Shown here piece after piece: positions 1-15,064 of a stretch of DNA of 64,000 bases (position 1 is its first letter; each line of letters opens with the position of its first letter). Origin of the DNA: Arctopsyche grandis (taxonomy: Eukaryota > Arthropoda > Insecta > Trichoptera > Hydropsychidae); assembly GCF_051622035.1 (NCBI RefSeq), contig NC_135358.1:20412001-20476000 (forward strand), given 5' to 3'. The position numbers were made by a program, and so were the translations under genes. The notes under the pieces are model-generated. The model did not search any database and was not told where the DNA came from. It saw only the letters and a list, made by a program, of their open reading frames with translations.

Positions 1-220
1 GCAGCCCTGATATGTCGGTAAATGTATTTAATAGTGTTCGTTATCCTAAAACAAACTTTAAATGTGATATATTATATAAGATAAGGTAAATCGTAATTTT
101 CCATCTCAGTTTCTATCTGATGTGCTAATGTAACTCTTAGGTGCTTAAATATGGTGAAAAGATTGCAGGGTCCGATTTGTTTTGTTCGTTCGAAAGCATT
201 TTAAGACAAATTTAATATAA

Positions 221-2138
<1,918 letters not shown>

Positions 2139-2456
2139 GAGGGAATTTTGGAGTCAATGTTATATTTGTGGATTAAGAATATGCTACTATCAAATGTAGA
2201 TTGGAGGTCTTTGACATCGTACAAATATTTTTTGGACATCATTTGATTAATGTTACATCTGTACGAGTCATATATATTTTTATTCTATGACAAAAGATAT
2301 AAAATACATGTAATCGGTAGCCCATAAAGTTTCAATATGGAAATATTTTCTTCACTGAATACTATTAATGCACCATGCTTTTGATTTAAACATTCGTATC
2401 AAATGTTAACAAAGATTGTGCAAGGGCTGTAGTGTTATTATTGCGACAGTCCTAAT

Positions 2457-2462
2457 AATAAA
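2457..2462 (+). terminator. Proximal poly(A) signal of Smox
   Basis: Canonical AATAAA about 320 nt after the Smox stop codon. It is the first canonical signal downstream and so a candidate proximal cleavage signal. A second canonical signal follows at 2734-2739. Confidence 0.5.
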
Positions 2463-5400
2463 GAACATTCTATGTGATTTGATTTTTCTTATTTTTGAAA
2501 ATTGATTTTACTTCATGTGAATTTGGTTACCATTAAGTTCTTCTACATTAAGTATCGTTTATGCATAATTGGAAAGACATATATTTCTAATTATATTTAA
2601 ATTCTTTTGTTTTGTAATTTTTTGTCTAATTTTAGATGCAAGAAATTGAAAAAGCTATTCACACCGATTTGGAAATACTTTCAGCTTTAGAAAGCTGAAA
2701 CTTAAGAATTTTGACTATGATTGAATGTTGTTCAATAAAGTCATCTTTAAAAATCACATTAACAGCAACAGGTGCTTAAGAATATGTAATAATGTAGTAT
2801 TGAAATGAACTAACTACTTGAAAAATATATTAATATAACAATTCTTAAGATTTCTCAATTCATCCAATTACAATATGGTTTTTATTATACTTTTTGTATG
2901 ATAAACTGTTTATTGGTTGATTACTTTTGTTTTAATGGTGAATAAAACAATGTATAGTGCATTTAGAACACAAACTAAACATATGTATATGTATGTGGGA
3001 CCATTACAAATTTGATTTTTCTAAGTATTGTAACAATCGTAAAAGATGTGTCACAGGTATTAAATCAATTCTAATACACATTTACTTTTTGTTATATGGT
3101 AATAATGATTTTTTGTACATAAAAATTAAATTTGTCAAATGTTTCGCACAAAATTAGACGTTGTAATATATATAAGTACCTGATGCTGGTTTTGTGATTT
3201 TTTTTGATAATTAGTATTATTAAGTCTTAAGTCTGCCATATTAATGTAAATAAAACATACAATAACTACATTTAACTGGTTCCTTTTTTATACAAAAAAT
3301 ATTGCATTTACTCATTTGAATACTAAAAGATAACTACACAATTTGCTCTTATTTGCCAGATGTGTATTTTTGTACATGCTATTATGTATATTTTGACCAA
3401 TTTGTATGCATCATTTTTCAATTTCAATGTTAACTTTCAGTAAGGAAAACGATGCTGAATAGTCGTTCTGTTCTTTGAAGATCTATATTGTGAACGTATA
3501 TGTTATTTACAATACATGTGAGATTATTGTCATATGGATGGTGGTAAAATGAACGAAATTATTTGAATAAAATCGGTGACTAGTCAATTCATACAGTGTG
3601 GGAGTAGTCTATCTGGAATGTATTGAATATTTGTGAAATTGCCAAACATTTACCTTAATTACATTTTCTTAATGTAGACCCGTACTAATTGGGCGGGCAC
3701 TCTATGCCGAAAACTAATTTTTTATTTAGAAATTATTTGATATTTTATATATATATTTGAATATGTGTGTATGTAATTAAAATTTTAAAAATACGGATTT
3801 TTGTAATATTGAATGCTGCGTGCGAGTGAGAATAGTGTAGGTTTTTTTGTAATATATGCAGTTGTATCTACAAATTCGCATGTGTGTATGTAGAATCACT
3901 GTGTGTAACAATTGACTGAAAATTATGGGCAATATCTTTAAAAATGTGAATGGATTATTATATTCATATACATTAAATATGAAAAATTTATCGATTAGTC
4001 GAAAACAATATTATTTTTTATTATTATTATATAAAATATTTAATTATTGATTCGTGTAACCCGTGATTTCGATGTAAACGTTTCAAATCTTTGGTGTCGA
4101 GTTAATTGTCAGTGTTTGATCGGTATATATCGGTGTGTAGTGATTGCAGGCATATATTACATGTAGTGATTTACACACGTCTCACTTGCACTTGACTGAA
4201 ATGGCCAAAGCGGGTGTGATTCACAAAATATAGGCTTTAAGCGATGTATACGGTTTATGTATGTCCCACTTGTGTAGGACAGTCGTCACTAAGTGTGTTT
4301 TGCAAAGCTAAAATAAATGTTATATTATTATAAATATAAAAATATATACGTTAACTGCAACTCATAGAATAGGGTTGCCAATTATAAACGCCGTTCCATG
4401 CTTCTTAATCAATTCGACGACGTTTCTTTTGAGGATATTATTGTAACATCTCGGCTTCTATCGACAAACCTACGTGTATGTATGTGAGAAGAAACGTTAT
4501 GTTTATGAAATCAGGTTTGAAACGCTAGTATCTACATTTTGAACGAAGTGCGTGTGCTTGAGATTTGGATCTATAATCGTATGTAGTTTACGTAGATATG
4601 AATTTGTATAAACTTATTGAATAGTTGATTTATTATAAATTTATATTGTATGAAAATATATTATTTTTTCATGGTTTGGACGAGTGGTAAATCAACGACG
4701 TGGCATCTATAAAGTGGTTCTTATTGCATGTATATGAATGTATGTAGAATTATATAATGTTTTCTAATGATTATATTTTTTACTCCCCGGTTGATCATTT
4801 GATGATATTACAATTAATATCAAATGTTTTTCTGCATATCAACGAGTTTATGTAGTGATTGATGATTACATATTTAGAATGGTGCTCATTGACTAGATCA
4901 TATGTTAAGGTATACAGTTTGGAGGTTGATTTGGTTTGAAGTTTGGTCGGAGTGAAATTGTTTGTTATGTTTTTATCAGGTTTATTATCATTTTTTTTTC
5001 CTAGTATTTCGATGTATTCTTATATTTATGTTGAAATAATGATGGCTAGTTTTAAGGTATGTTTGTCGGAAAGCGATTGAATGGTGCAATTGTAGGAATC
5101 GTCGAAGTTGTTGAAACAACTGGAAATAGTATGTATTGCTCGAAGGCATTAATTGTTTTATCTTGATGTTGATTTATATTATAGAAATTCTGTGGATTTA
5201 TGACACTGCATTGCAGTTTTCTTTTACTTAAGCTATAAGAGTGGTTCGATTTAATTGTTAAATACTTGAAATTCACGAATGAACTATGGTGAGGAAACAT
5301 TCAAATGTTGGATATGTATTCCGAGGACTTAAATATTTGGAATTCTAGATGGTAATCTCTATATTCTCATATGTATGTGTGCAAAACTTAATTGTATTGT

Positions 5401-6658
5401 ATAATCTTTCAGATTTTATTGAGCATTTCTTAGTTTTAACGGTGTTGTCATAAAAAGTGGATTTTAAATTCATTAAAAACATATTTAAAATATGTATTCG
5501 GTTGATGTGGCGTTTCGTCCAAGGAAACTACATTATTATGTCTGTTGGGAGAATGGTGAGAACGGTGAGCAATATTGGTTGTTAAAGATTTTTAACAAGA
5601 GATAGTAGAAGAATGTTTATCATACATATATTTGTTAGTTACTACATAACCTGCGTTTGTGGTTTTTGATTGAAAAGCAGTAAAAACGTAATAAAAAAGA
5701 AAATTTATTGTAGCTTTTCAACGCTTTTGTTTTTAATGCTTTGTATACACTTTCTTTTACATAGAATTAGATATACTTACATGGTGTGATGTATGATTTG
5801 TTACACTTATTATATTTTATGTTAATTTATATTTGTAATATACCGAAAGTTGTATTATATCTAACAATATGATATGCCGTGAACAATATCTAACGGACGA
5901 GAGTATTTCCGATATTTTATCGTTCGCTATATGAGATAGGATTATCGCACCTTTTAAAATAGTTGATCGAATGTAATTGTTTCATTTTTAAGTCATTATG
6001 CTCTCCCCTCATCCCCGTTTTAAAATCTATATGTGTAATTGTGCATTTGAATTGGAAAATTTTACTTAGTAAAATGTTGCCATATGTATAAACGTGAATG
6101 TTCCTAAACCCTTACAAACCGTTGTAATTATTTACAAGCAGCTGTAATTCTTCAATACACGATATTCGTCATATATTTAAAGCATTTTTTTCAACGTTAT
6201 TTATGTGAAAAATTTTATGTTTAGCTTTTTAAAAAAATATGTAAACTACGATATTTGTCATGTAATTAGTTTGTCATGACATTGTATAGTATTCTTTATT
6301 TTTTACTGTAAATTTGGCGTGTGCCACGTAAACATATCTTATCACATGTACCAGTGCACATACATACAATGTATTGTATTTTATAAATATTTTTTTTACT
6401 TATGTATCTTCTGTGTTTTAAATTGTCTTTGGTCTGACCTTTATACTTATACATATTTTAAATTTGGTATTATTAAAATGTGTTTGATTCAACGGAATTT
6501 ATATTGTTTATATTTTGATAATGTGTTAATTTTATATTAAACATGTTCATAAGTTTTGCACGAATTTTTTCATGCGAGTGGCGAAGAGTGTTTAGCAGAA
6601 GATCTCATCCTTGTCATGATGAAAATGTAATATTCAACGCGTAGTGATTTAATTTTAA

Positions 6659-6760
<102 letters not shown>

Positions 6761-7060
6761 ATTATGATAATGATGATTAAAACATTAAAATAAAAAAAAA
6801 TGAAAATAATTTTATATAAGAATTGTATAATTGATGCGTTTCAGACCCGGCCACATTGACTTTAGTACCGTTCGGTTGCTTTTGAACGATCTTACTGATG
6901 TGTAAATAATTTATAATTTATAATGACGTTTCCATGCAATTTGTAATGCGTTTTAGTCGACGTTGTGACGGAAGGGTTTGCATCGTCGCCGAACGGTTCA
7001 AAAGCCAAACTCCCGGCCCTTCATGATTTTCTTTGTATAAATAAAGTGTTTTACGATGAA

Positions 7061-9170
7061 GTTTCGTTTTGAATTTGCATTCTTGACGATCCCTGATGCA
7101 ACTAGGGCTTGGCGGTGTGAAAAGGTTGAGCGGACCTGATGTAAGTCAACAGTTTGAGTAGAAAGTCAGATGGCGATTTCGATAAATTAGTCGACGACTC
7201 CCACGGTCGTTTCGAAGCGACTTTGTTCCGGCCAGTCCGGAACTGGGTCACTCGTTCAGGACAGAGTGGTTCAACTGTCTTTTCAAACTTAATTTTGAAC
7301 AAACAACTCGCGACAATGCTGTCATTTTTTTTACTCATGATTGACTACTTTGTCACATGTTTAAAACCGTCTGAATTATATCTAGTTATAGCATACCTGT
7401 TGCAAAGTTTAGGTACAGTACATTGAATAGTTGAAGATATCTGAAAAGTACTAATTGAGTAACTCTAGTTTAATTTGTATGCATGAGATTTGAACCGGTA
7501 TTGGTAGGTACTTCTAAGGCGGTTTGTCAACTGTCAAAGAATCAATACGTTATATAATTCCTAGTAGTGAAAGAAACTCAATTACATTTCTTATTTTGAA
7601 GATGTAAGACTATATAGTCTAGTGCCATAATGTTATATTGTAATTAAACAAAAGCATAATTACAATTTCTCTGTTTTATGTGTTAAAAGTTGAGCATCGT
7701 AACTGGGTTTGTAAACTGGAATGAATTTTCCGAAATTGACCCATATTGCTTGTTTGCGTCTAATGCCTACATTAGTGTATAATAACAGTTGCATTTAGAG
7801 TTTATGGGAATATTATGGCTAATGATGATTGCCCAAAAGCAGTGTGTAATAATACCTACCGTGCTCTCGAAGGAAATTGAAACGAACGAGCGGATGCTAA
7901 TGAATTTGGAAAGTCGAGGAATTCAGATCTCGGCGGAAGTGTTAACGTCATATTTTCTCTCGGTTAACGAAATTGAAGGATAGCCGCTGCTGCAGTGTTG
8001 CATCGATGCACCTCGACGACGTGAAATTTATTTCGATTCAGATGCGTCGGATGTTTCTATGGTGATCGAATTTTATCTGTAAGAAAATGGGTTAATGTGT
8101 GCACGAGATTTATGCATCGCGTGATTGTATCGATTTCGAATGGTTGAATTTGTTGGATTAAAACTCTGATGTCTGATTCATTAAAAACTAATGAAACAAT
8201 TTGCTAGTGATAACTATGGTACGTTGATGAATTTGTTTACCTATTATACAACATGTTTGGAAAAAAATTAAATCTAGTTGTAACATTCCTCACTGTCTAT
8301 TTTATACATTTTCAATTAGTCAAGACAATCAGAGTCTAAATCTCAGGTGATTAATTAAAAATTGACATGTACCTAAGCCAATTCATTGAATTATTGGTAA
8401 TGAAATAGGCATAAATAAAAAGTAAGTACAAGTAAATAAAAAATGAGTATATGAATTTCATACAAAAAAAAATCAATTTTACAAAAAAAAAAAAATAGGA
8501 ATAAAAAAGTATGAGACGGAGAAAACATCGGTTTTGGCCAGAACACATAAAAATATGTGAAATTCAACGATTTTATTTATAATGTGATTTAAATTCATGA
8601 TTTTTATAAAGATATTAAATTTTAATTTATTAGTTGATTTACATATGTAGTTCCGTAAAATTAGAGACTCTAGTTGACGCATACCGTAATACTATTAATG
8701 AAAAAGCTAAGAAGAGGTTAGTAAAAAATATTAATAAAAATCAGAGTCGGTTGATTTTTTATTACGACTCCCACTCCGCTTGAAATATTTTTTATTTTTA
8801 TTTTTACAACATCAATTAATCAAGCACACTCGTCTAACAGTTTGCTCCAAAGCGACGAGTGTGCTTAAAAGATTAAGAAGTACAAAAGGAAAAAATACAA
8901 GTTAAATAAACAAATTATATAAACAAATATAAAATTAAATAAAGAAAAGATAACTAAATAAAACATGACATAGAAAAAAAGAATTCTTAATAAAGTCATA
9001 GTTAAATACACTAACTCAACCTTTCTAAATGGTCGCGACTTCCATAACTTAGGAAGTGGTGCAGAGAATGAAGAGAGACGTGACAAATGTCAATGGCACC
9101 ATCCAGTGAATTTAAGAAAAGGAGGAATGCTCTGACTCCACGACTCCAGGACTCCAACTCCGATATATTG
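7061..9170. other. Intergenic DNA, no supported gene
   Basis: Short frames on both strands around 7100-7430 and 7790-7980 overlap each other and show no recognisable domain, signal peptide or splice pattern. Around 8750-8870 and 9130-9165 are short GACTCC-type runs and a stem-loop (8822-8866) that look like degraded mobile DNA. Confidence 0.4.
8822..8866. repeat. Perfect 13-bp stem-loop
   Basis: Arm AAGCACACTCGTC at 8822-8834 is perfectly complementary to GACGAGTGTGCTT at 8854-8866, with a 19-nt loop. It could be a transposon end, a small hairpin or chance; no function can be assigned. Confidence 0.7.
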
Positions 9171-9173
9171 GGT

Positions 9174-9392
9174 AGGTATAGCGGAGATAGTGAAAAGATT
9201 GAAATGGCAATGGGTGGGTCACGTGGCTAGAATAATGGATGAAAGATGCACAAAGGAAGTGCTTGAATACTATTCGAGAGAATGTAGAAGGATGAAAGGA
9301 AAGCTGCATGGGTGGACGAAATTTTTAAAAAAGTGACGAACGGAAGCGAGTTGAAGAGCTTTCATCCAGCAGTTGACGGTGAGTGACTGTAA
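9174..9392 (+). mobile_element. LINE ORF2 C-terminal fragment, frameshifted
   Basis: Translating forward gives IAEIVKRLKWQWVGHVAR, then a motif like MDERCTKEVLEYYSRECRR, the familiar C-terminal end of endonuclease-reverse transcriptase polyproteins. The frame must shift by one near 9298 to continue as AAWVDEIFKKVTNGSEL and stop at 9390. This is therefore a dead 5'-truncated LINE remnant; no upstream reverse-transcriptase core is visible nearby. The shift and truncation are seen directly. The family name is a judgement from memory. Confidence 0.7.
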
Positions 9393-9999
9393 ATGATGAT
9401 AATATTGGGTAATTGGGTAAATGATCATAATACACTCGTTTAACTAGTACGAATCGTGACAAAATGTGCTGTAGTGAGATGAAAACACTTTGTATATTTA
9501 CATTTAGCCTAGAGTCACACATTTTGAGAATCGGCGAGCGTTCGCTTCGATCGATTGCCAGCGAAAGTGAGTCTCAAAACGTTTGCACCTTTTTGTTTTG
9601 TTGAACAATTCGAACTATCGAAGGTGAAATTTTCCGAATCAAGTAAACGCTCGGTGTGATTTTAGCACGATCCGCTAACCCTTTTCCGGTCGGAAGATTT
9701 CTCTCTACATTTTCTCACATCGCGTGTTGTTTTTGACACTTTTTCCACAAGGATAAACAACATTACAATTTTTTTTTTTTAAAAAAATGCTCACAAATCT
9801 TAAAAGGCAGATCTCGTACTGTTCACTGTTGTTTTTCTACTCCACGTAGCGTAGTTAGGATTCTTCTAAGCAAGGATCGTCACCTACTTGGTTAACGTTG
9901 TGCTAAGAGTTGGTCACAATGGTGCCCGGCGACTTTTGATTTCTCCACACGGACCGGTGATCCACTGGCGAGAGATCAAACCACAAAAGAAAGTTATAC
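9393..9999. other. Upstream non-coding DNA
   Basis: No supported gene. Contains homopolymer runs near 9770-9788. Base composition becomes richer in G+C from ~9900 toward the exon at 10224, consistent with a 5' UTR, but no TATA box or initiator stands out. Confidence 0.3.
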
Positions 10000-10137
10000 A
10001 TGGGGGGCAGCCAGTCGGCTAGAAGGCTCCGCGACGACGACAGCCTCCTCCGGCTCGCGCTGGACCTCATAATCCACCACCAAACCGTCACCAATGACAA
10101 TCTGAACCACCCCGAGAAAGGTTCTGATAAAATGTGA
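10000..10137 (+). CDS. Small upstream ORF, 45 codons, unrecognised
   Basis: ATG at 10000 opens a 45-residue frame beginning MGGSQSARRLRDDDSLLRLA and ending at TGA 10135-10137, 86 nt before the next ATG at 10224. The product would be hydrophilic with a short amphipathic Leu/Arg/Asp stretch and no signal peptide. Its G+C content is higher than the surroundings. It may be an upstream ORF in the 5' leader of the exon at 10224. I recognise no homologue, and translation is not demonstrated. Confidence 0.3.
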   Translation: MGGSQSARRLRDDDSLLRLALDLIIHHQTVTNDNLNHPEKGSDKM

Positions 10138-10223
10138 AGCGATCTAAAAGCTCAAACATGCTTGAAACGGTCGAATAATAAACTTCAACAACAATCAAAT
10201 TCTCAACATCTGAAACTTCTAAC

Positions 10224-10857
10224 ATGCTAACATTATTCAGAAATGGAAGCGTGCCACTCCTTCTCGTCCTTTTGTACTTCGTGCGAGCAGACAAAGTTGT
10301 CTTCGAGGACTCCGAAGTCCAAAATCAAGAGCCGGAAGCGAGATACTATGAAAAACCAAACCGATGGACACTTCTGACCAAAACTCCTTCGATTCCATTG
10401 AACCAAGATTACACCCCAGAAAAAGTGCAGTATTATCAAAGCGATAGTAAACCTTCCAACAATCGTCGCAAGGTCTATTACATAACCGGCGATAGTTACA
10501 AGCCTCAAAACAATAATAAGCCATATCCGGTCAAGGTTGACAGGCCGAACTTGCGTCCGAATGTGCCTGAAAAGGATTCGTTCAGTTTGAGTGGTTTATT
10601 GTACGAAGCTGTGTCGGAGCTAAGTGGAAATAAGAAGCCTACCAAAGTTCACCAAAAGCCAGGACATTACGATATAGGCTTTTCGAAGATCAATCATACA
10701 AGCACGGAAGTCGACAACAGTGCTGATAATTTAAAACCTGTTAAACACTTAGATGCATTACAAGAAGCTGACGATAAGAAGCCATCATCGTGGCCAGACG
10801 TGAACCACTTTTACGACGGTGTGCCGAATAAGTCCAAGTTTTTCGAGGATTTAGGAT
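10224..10857 (+). CDS. Signal-peptide exon; possible alternative first exon of the 20-28 kb protease
   Basis: ATG at 10224 starts MLTLFRNGSVPLLLVLLYFV, a clear secretion signal (hydrophobic core ~10-20, cleavage likely after VRA). About 190 hydrophilic residues follow, rich in Lys, Pro, Tyr and Asn (VYYITGDSYKP, PGHYDIGF), without cysteine or a known domain. A good donor (T|GTGAGT) follows base 10857, leaving phase 1. If unspliced, the frame stops after 219 residues at 10883. The donor phase fits the disulfide-knot exon at 22660, which would join as ...FFEDLG-L-IPQSC; it would give an immediate stop if joined to the acceptor at ~11279. It could instead be the first exon of an independent gene whose other exons I did not find. 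The product is unrecognised. Confidence 0.55.
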
Positions 10858-11934
10858 GTGAGTATCATTTATTTAACGGTTAATATATTTAATTTAAGAG
10901 AAAATCTGTATGTTAAACTTAAAAATAGAAGAGATGAATGATACCCGGAAGTGATTATAAATAATCCAAAACGTAGAATACGTTTAAAATTTAAGCCGTT
11001 TTTTATGAGAGGCCTCTCCTTTTCGGTTGCCCAAGCACACCAATTTCTTTCAATATGGTTATGATAGTGTGTATTTAAAATATGTGAAGATCACGGATTT
11101 GAACAGAAAATTGTTAAATAATCTCAAAATTTCGTTTCATTTTTATACATATGTACATACATTATGATTTTTATACTGATAGCGATGCAACTGTTTTCCA
11201 TAGTATCTATTTATTTCCAGTAAGTACTATATATATAATACATACATATATGTATAGTATTTGAATGTAAATTTTTTAGAAACCTTGCCCTTGAACGTGA
11301 ATGGTACCCAACCCCGGATATGCTCCGGCGACAAACTGGAGCAATATTATGTGTCGTCGCGTTTGTTGGATTGTTCTCACATAAAATTGCGATATCCAAT
11401 TGGATCTCGCACCGTATAAAATAAATAAAAACGACAAAATAATTGATACCACAGTGAGAGTGTCGGCGAGGTATTTCGGATATTTTCACACATTGTTTTC
11501 CGAGGCGGGCGAGATGTGCTCTCACATTCGAGACGGTCCGGCGCACGCGTCTCCAATAAAAAGTGAAACCTTTTCACTTTTATCCGCGTTTTAAATTGAA
11601 TTTAATAATAATAAAAATAACAAGATGCCGTAAAGTCGAAAGTTTTACGAAAATAACAAAACCACATTTTCAAAAAAACAACAGTAGCAGTCTAAATAAA
11701 TAAGTTGGTCAATTCAAGGGCAAGCTCATTAGACCGTGATACTTCAAGGTTGCCTTGAAATTTTCCGATTAGTATCACTAGGGCAATCGATGATAAGAAA
11801 GTATCTGTAGGTACTAATTTATAATGTATCTACTTGATACAAATTAAAAAGTTAGATCGAAACGTCCAGAAAATATATCTATCTGTTTATTTTTCGATCC
11901 TTCTAGTGTCTATTTCTTCATACAATTACTTCTT

Positions 11935-12030
11935 ATATTTATTGATTTATTTTTATTTAATTTATACCAGGAAGGCCTAACAGATAAACCCGATGCGCCG
12001 TCCTGGCTAAAGACAATTATATATTATATA
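11935..12030 (-). mobile_element. 3' tail of the jockey-like LINE family
   Basis: The stretch 11969-12019 matches 30795-30851, the 3' end of the LINE at 30.8-34.0 kb, with few differences (shared cores AAGGCCTAACAG and AAAGACAATTATATA). A T-rich run on the low-coordinate side corresponds to the A-rich tail of a minus-strand insertion. Only the last ~80 bp were inserted, typical of severe 5' truncation in target-primed reverse transcription. Confidence 0.75.
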
Positions 12031-14351
12031 CCCTAATAATAAGAAAAATAATGTAAAATTGAGTTATAAGTTCATAAAATGAAACTGAACTGCATACATA
12101 AGTAAATTAGTATAATATCTTCATGAACTTTCTTAATATTTTATACACAAGTGTGTATTTGTTCACACATCTGTGTACACAGTTTATTTATATGATTTTC
12201 AAACGTTAATAATTTCTTAGTAGACTTGAAATAGAGATTTCATAATGCAATTTTTAATTCAAAAATATAATTCTAAAGTCAGAACAAAGTGTGTGCACAA
12301 AAGTGTTGAACTTCAATTCCCCAGAGATAAAGTTATATCAGAATCGTTATTCGAATACAGAGAACGGAACTTCAAATGTTGAATAACAAGTTTGAAATTA
12401 TTAAAGTTAACTTTCTCATATCCGGCGACTCAATGCGAAAACTCTGTAAATTTTAGCGCCGTATATTTATATAATGTTTAAATCATTCATAAAGATCAAC
12501 GCTGTTACGGCATTTTCGATCGGGATTTTTGGTTGCGCAACGTCGCGTCAGGATGAATCGCACTTCATACCGATGGAAAAACCGAAATGACTCAAAAATG
12601 GATTTGGTAATTTTGATGTTAGTGTTACGCACAGTTTGAGAGTCACATGTGTGGTAATAGCGGTCAGATTTGGTCAAGTCCGTGACCATCGCGAGAACCA
12701 TTCAAATAACGATTCATCATCCCGACTTTCACTGGACTTTACATGTTTCACTTTTTATCGGGCGCAAATTGTTAACGTCAAACTGTGGGTCGCAAAGTTT
12801 CCTCCTTATAATAAACATCGTATTTTATTAACTTTCATCATCATTAACCTTTCACCATCTACTACCGGATGAATGTCATTTAATTCTCTACCATTCCTTC
12901 TTACCTGCCATCTTGAGCAACTTTCATTAGTTTCTTCATATTTCAAAATTTGATCTATATATTTCACGCAGTTAAAAGGTTTCTCGATTAATTTACATGT
13001 CAACCACCGTACCTTAATCTTTTGAATATTAAATCTTGTATTATATGTTGAGTACTGAAGTAAATCTTTTTCAATTTTATTGAGATTTGAATTAAAATTA
13101 TTCAAAGATAAGCGGATCGTATAATATAACGTAGAACGTAAGGTATAAACATAATATGTGTGAATATGATAAAAAAATGCAATTAGCGTATTCATCATTA
13201 CAATGGAACTGGTCTGATATATTGTTCAATCTAAAATTTTAATACCTAATAAATATTTATAATATGATTTGAACTGAATGAAAATTTTGAGAAACGCTGA
13301 TTGAAATCTTGCTTCGTAATTACACGTTAAAAATTAAATGAATATTTGTAACCGGATGTAATAGGTAGAATTGAACGTGCTCGCATACGATTTTACATAG
13401 TATAATATTATGACGTGTTCGAATTACATATGCAACGAAATTATAGCGCGGTCGTTAATTCGATATTAAATTTAATTCATCGTTGGAAGAAATCATTCGT
13501 TAAACTTTCACATAAAGATAGTAGGGTTTTTTAGTTTATTTTCGCGAAATGTTTAGATAATTTTCCGAATTAAATGGCAAAGATTTTGCGACACTTTCCA
13601 ATTTTTGCGCTCGTTGAACCCGTTTGGTAGTTTTTGCGCAATTATTTTGCTAAATGTTATATATTTTTTTGTTGACAAAGTCTTAAACATTGACAGGTTT
13701 TTATTGTCGACATGTTTGTCCTTTTTCACACTTTCTTAAATAGTGAATTTATTCCGTGGGTTTTAGAGTAAACTGTTCGTTGAAGTCTCCTGAATATTAC
13801 CATATGAACTTGAATGAAATTTTCCACGTCATGTGTGTGCTTCTTTCGATTTTAATGGATGGTTTGTGATGTGAAATCACGCGATTTAATCTTAATTGAT
13901 TATGGCGGATGCTTCTCGCTGTTGTAACTAAACGTTGGGTAATTTTCATCTTTAACGGAAACAATGGTATTTTATTTTTCGTATAATACTATTAATGTCG
14001 TTTTAAGAATGAATTTTAATTTTCAGTAATTAAAATGTCATAATGATTGATTCATTTATGACTCATTTACCTAGATAATCATTTACGTACTTCGAATCCA
14101 AAACGCAAAATTACGATCCATGAGCACCTATATAATTTATTAGCTTTCATGTGAAATTTCACTTTGATAAAAATGTCACGAGCTTTAACGATGTACAGTA
14201 AATCAAAGTGTAATTTTTAATGACTATATCGAATGGTAATATTAAATATCCATAGATTTATGTACAGAACGTCATTAAAAAATACAAATACATATGCATA
14301 ATGTGATTTCACTTTAAAGAGGTTGGCCAATATGTAAAATAAAAATCAATT

Positions 14352-14520
14352 GTTATGATTAGTAGCCGGACCCACATCGCGCCGTTTATTGTTCAATTGT
14401 TGTAAATGCTTTGTTGAAGGTTTGCCGAACCTTTTTTTTTTTGTACTCTTGCTTTGTAAATGGAGCCAAACCGCCCCGATTCCTGTAAAAAGCACGGTCT
14501 GTATCCGTAGTCTAGTTATG
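14352..14520 (-). repeat. Dispersed repeat family, copy 1
   Basis: On the minus strand this carries ACAGGAATCGGGGCG, then AAAGGTTCGGCAAACCTTCA, then AACAATAAACGGCGCG, in the same order as copies at 34830-34985 and 44597-44680. Around 170 bp; no coding sequence. Class unknown: a short SINE or MITE is possible. Confidence 0.65.
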
Positions 14521-14955
14521 ATAGATAAAGGTAAACAATGAGCCACGGCAGGAAATATGACGTTAGTTGACAGTTAACTTAGTAGTTATATTTTTCCATA
14601 ACAGTTTCATTTTCTCTAAAAAAAAATCATTTCATGACATTTCTGATTTTTAAATACACTTGACTGTAAACATAGTCTCAGTTTTATGTCACGATTTACA
14701 ATTTTTTATTGGTTTGGTTTACTTTAAGAATAGCCGTTTCCACTGGGTCATTTTAAAGGTATCGAATTCAAATTTTACTTTCAAACTTCTGCACGAAAAA
14801 GCATTTCATGAAAAAAAAAATCGACATGAGTTCTTTTATTGATGTTACTGAGCTTAAATGGAGCTTAACTAATTATTTTCATTCTATATAAGTTTAAAGA
14901 ATATTAAAAAATGATTTATAATACTTTCCAACACAAGTTAATGTGAAATATAATT

Positions 14956-15064
14956 ATACATGTATGTATATATGTTCATACATATGTACATACACATGTA
15001 CATACAAATGTACATACATATGTACATATGTACATATGTAAATATATGTAGTACATGTATGTAT
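14956..15064. repeat. TACATATG-type simple satellite
   Basis: About 110 bp of imperfect ACATATGTAC units. The motif is palindromic and recurs throughout the window (for example 21220-21330, 21440-21475, 29163-29215 and 44230-44280). Confidence 0.85.

Noticed and set aside
1-17. Possible end of an upstream Smox exon (CCTGATATGTCG before GTAAAT)
   Set aside because: The donor sequence and phase would fit, but the residues it encodes do not resemble the CxTxPR segment expected before this part of MH1.
7102-7426. Overlapping 78- and 90-codon frames on opposite strands
   Set aside because: No domain, no splice signals, and each is the shadow of the other.
11279-11419. Acceptor-like TTTTTTAG followed by a Cys-containing frame ending in TAA near a poly(A)-like run
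   Set aside because: Joining the strong donor at 10857 gives an immediate stop; it works only with a weak donor at 10878. Left uncalled.
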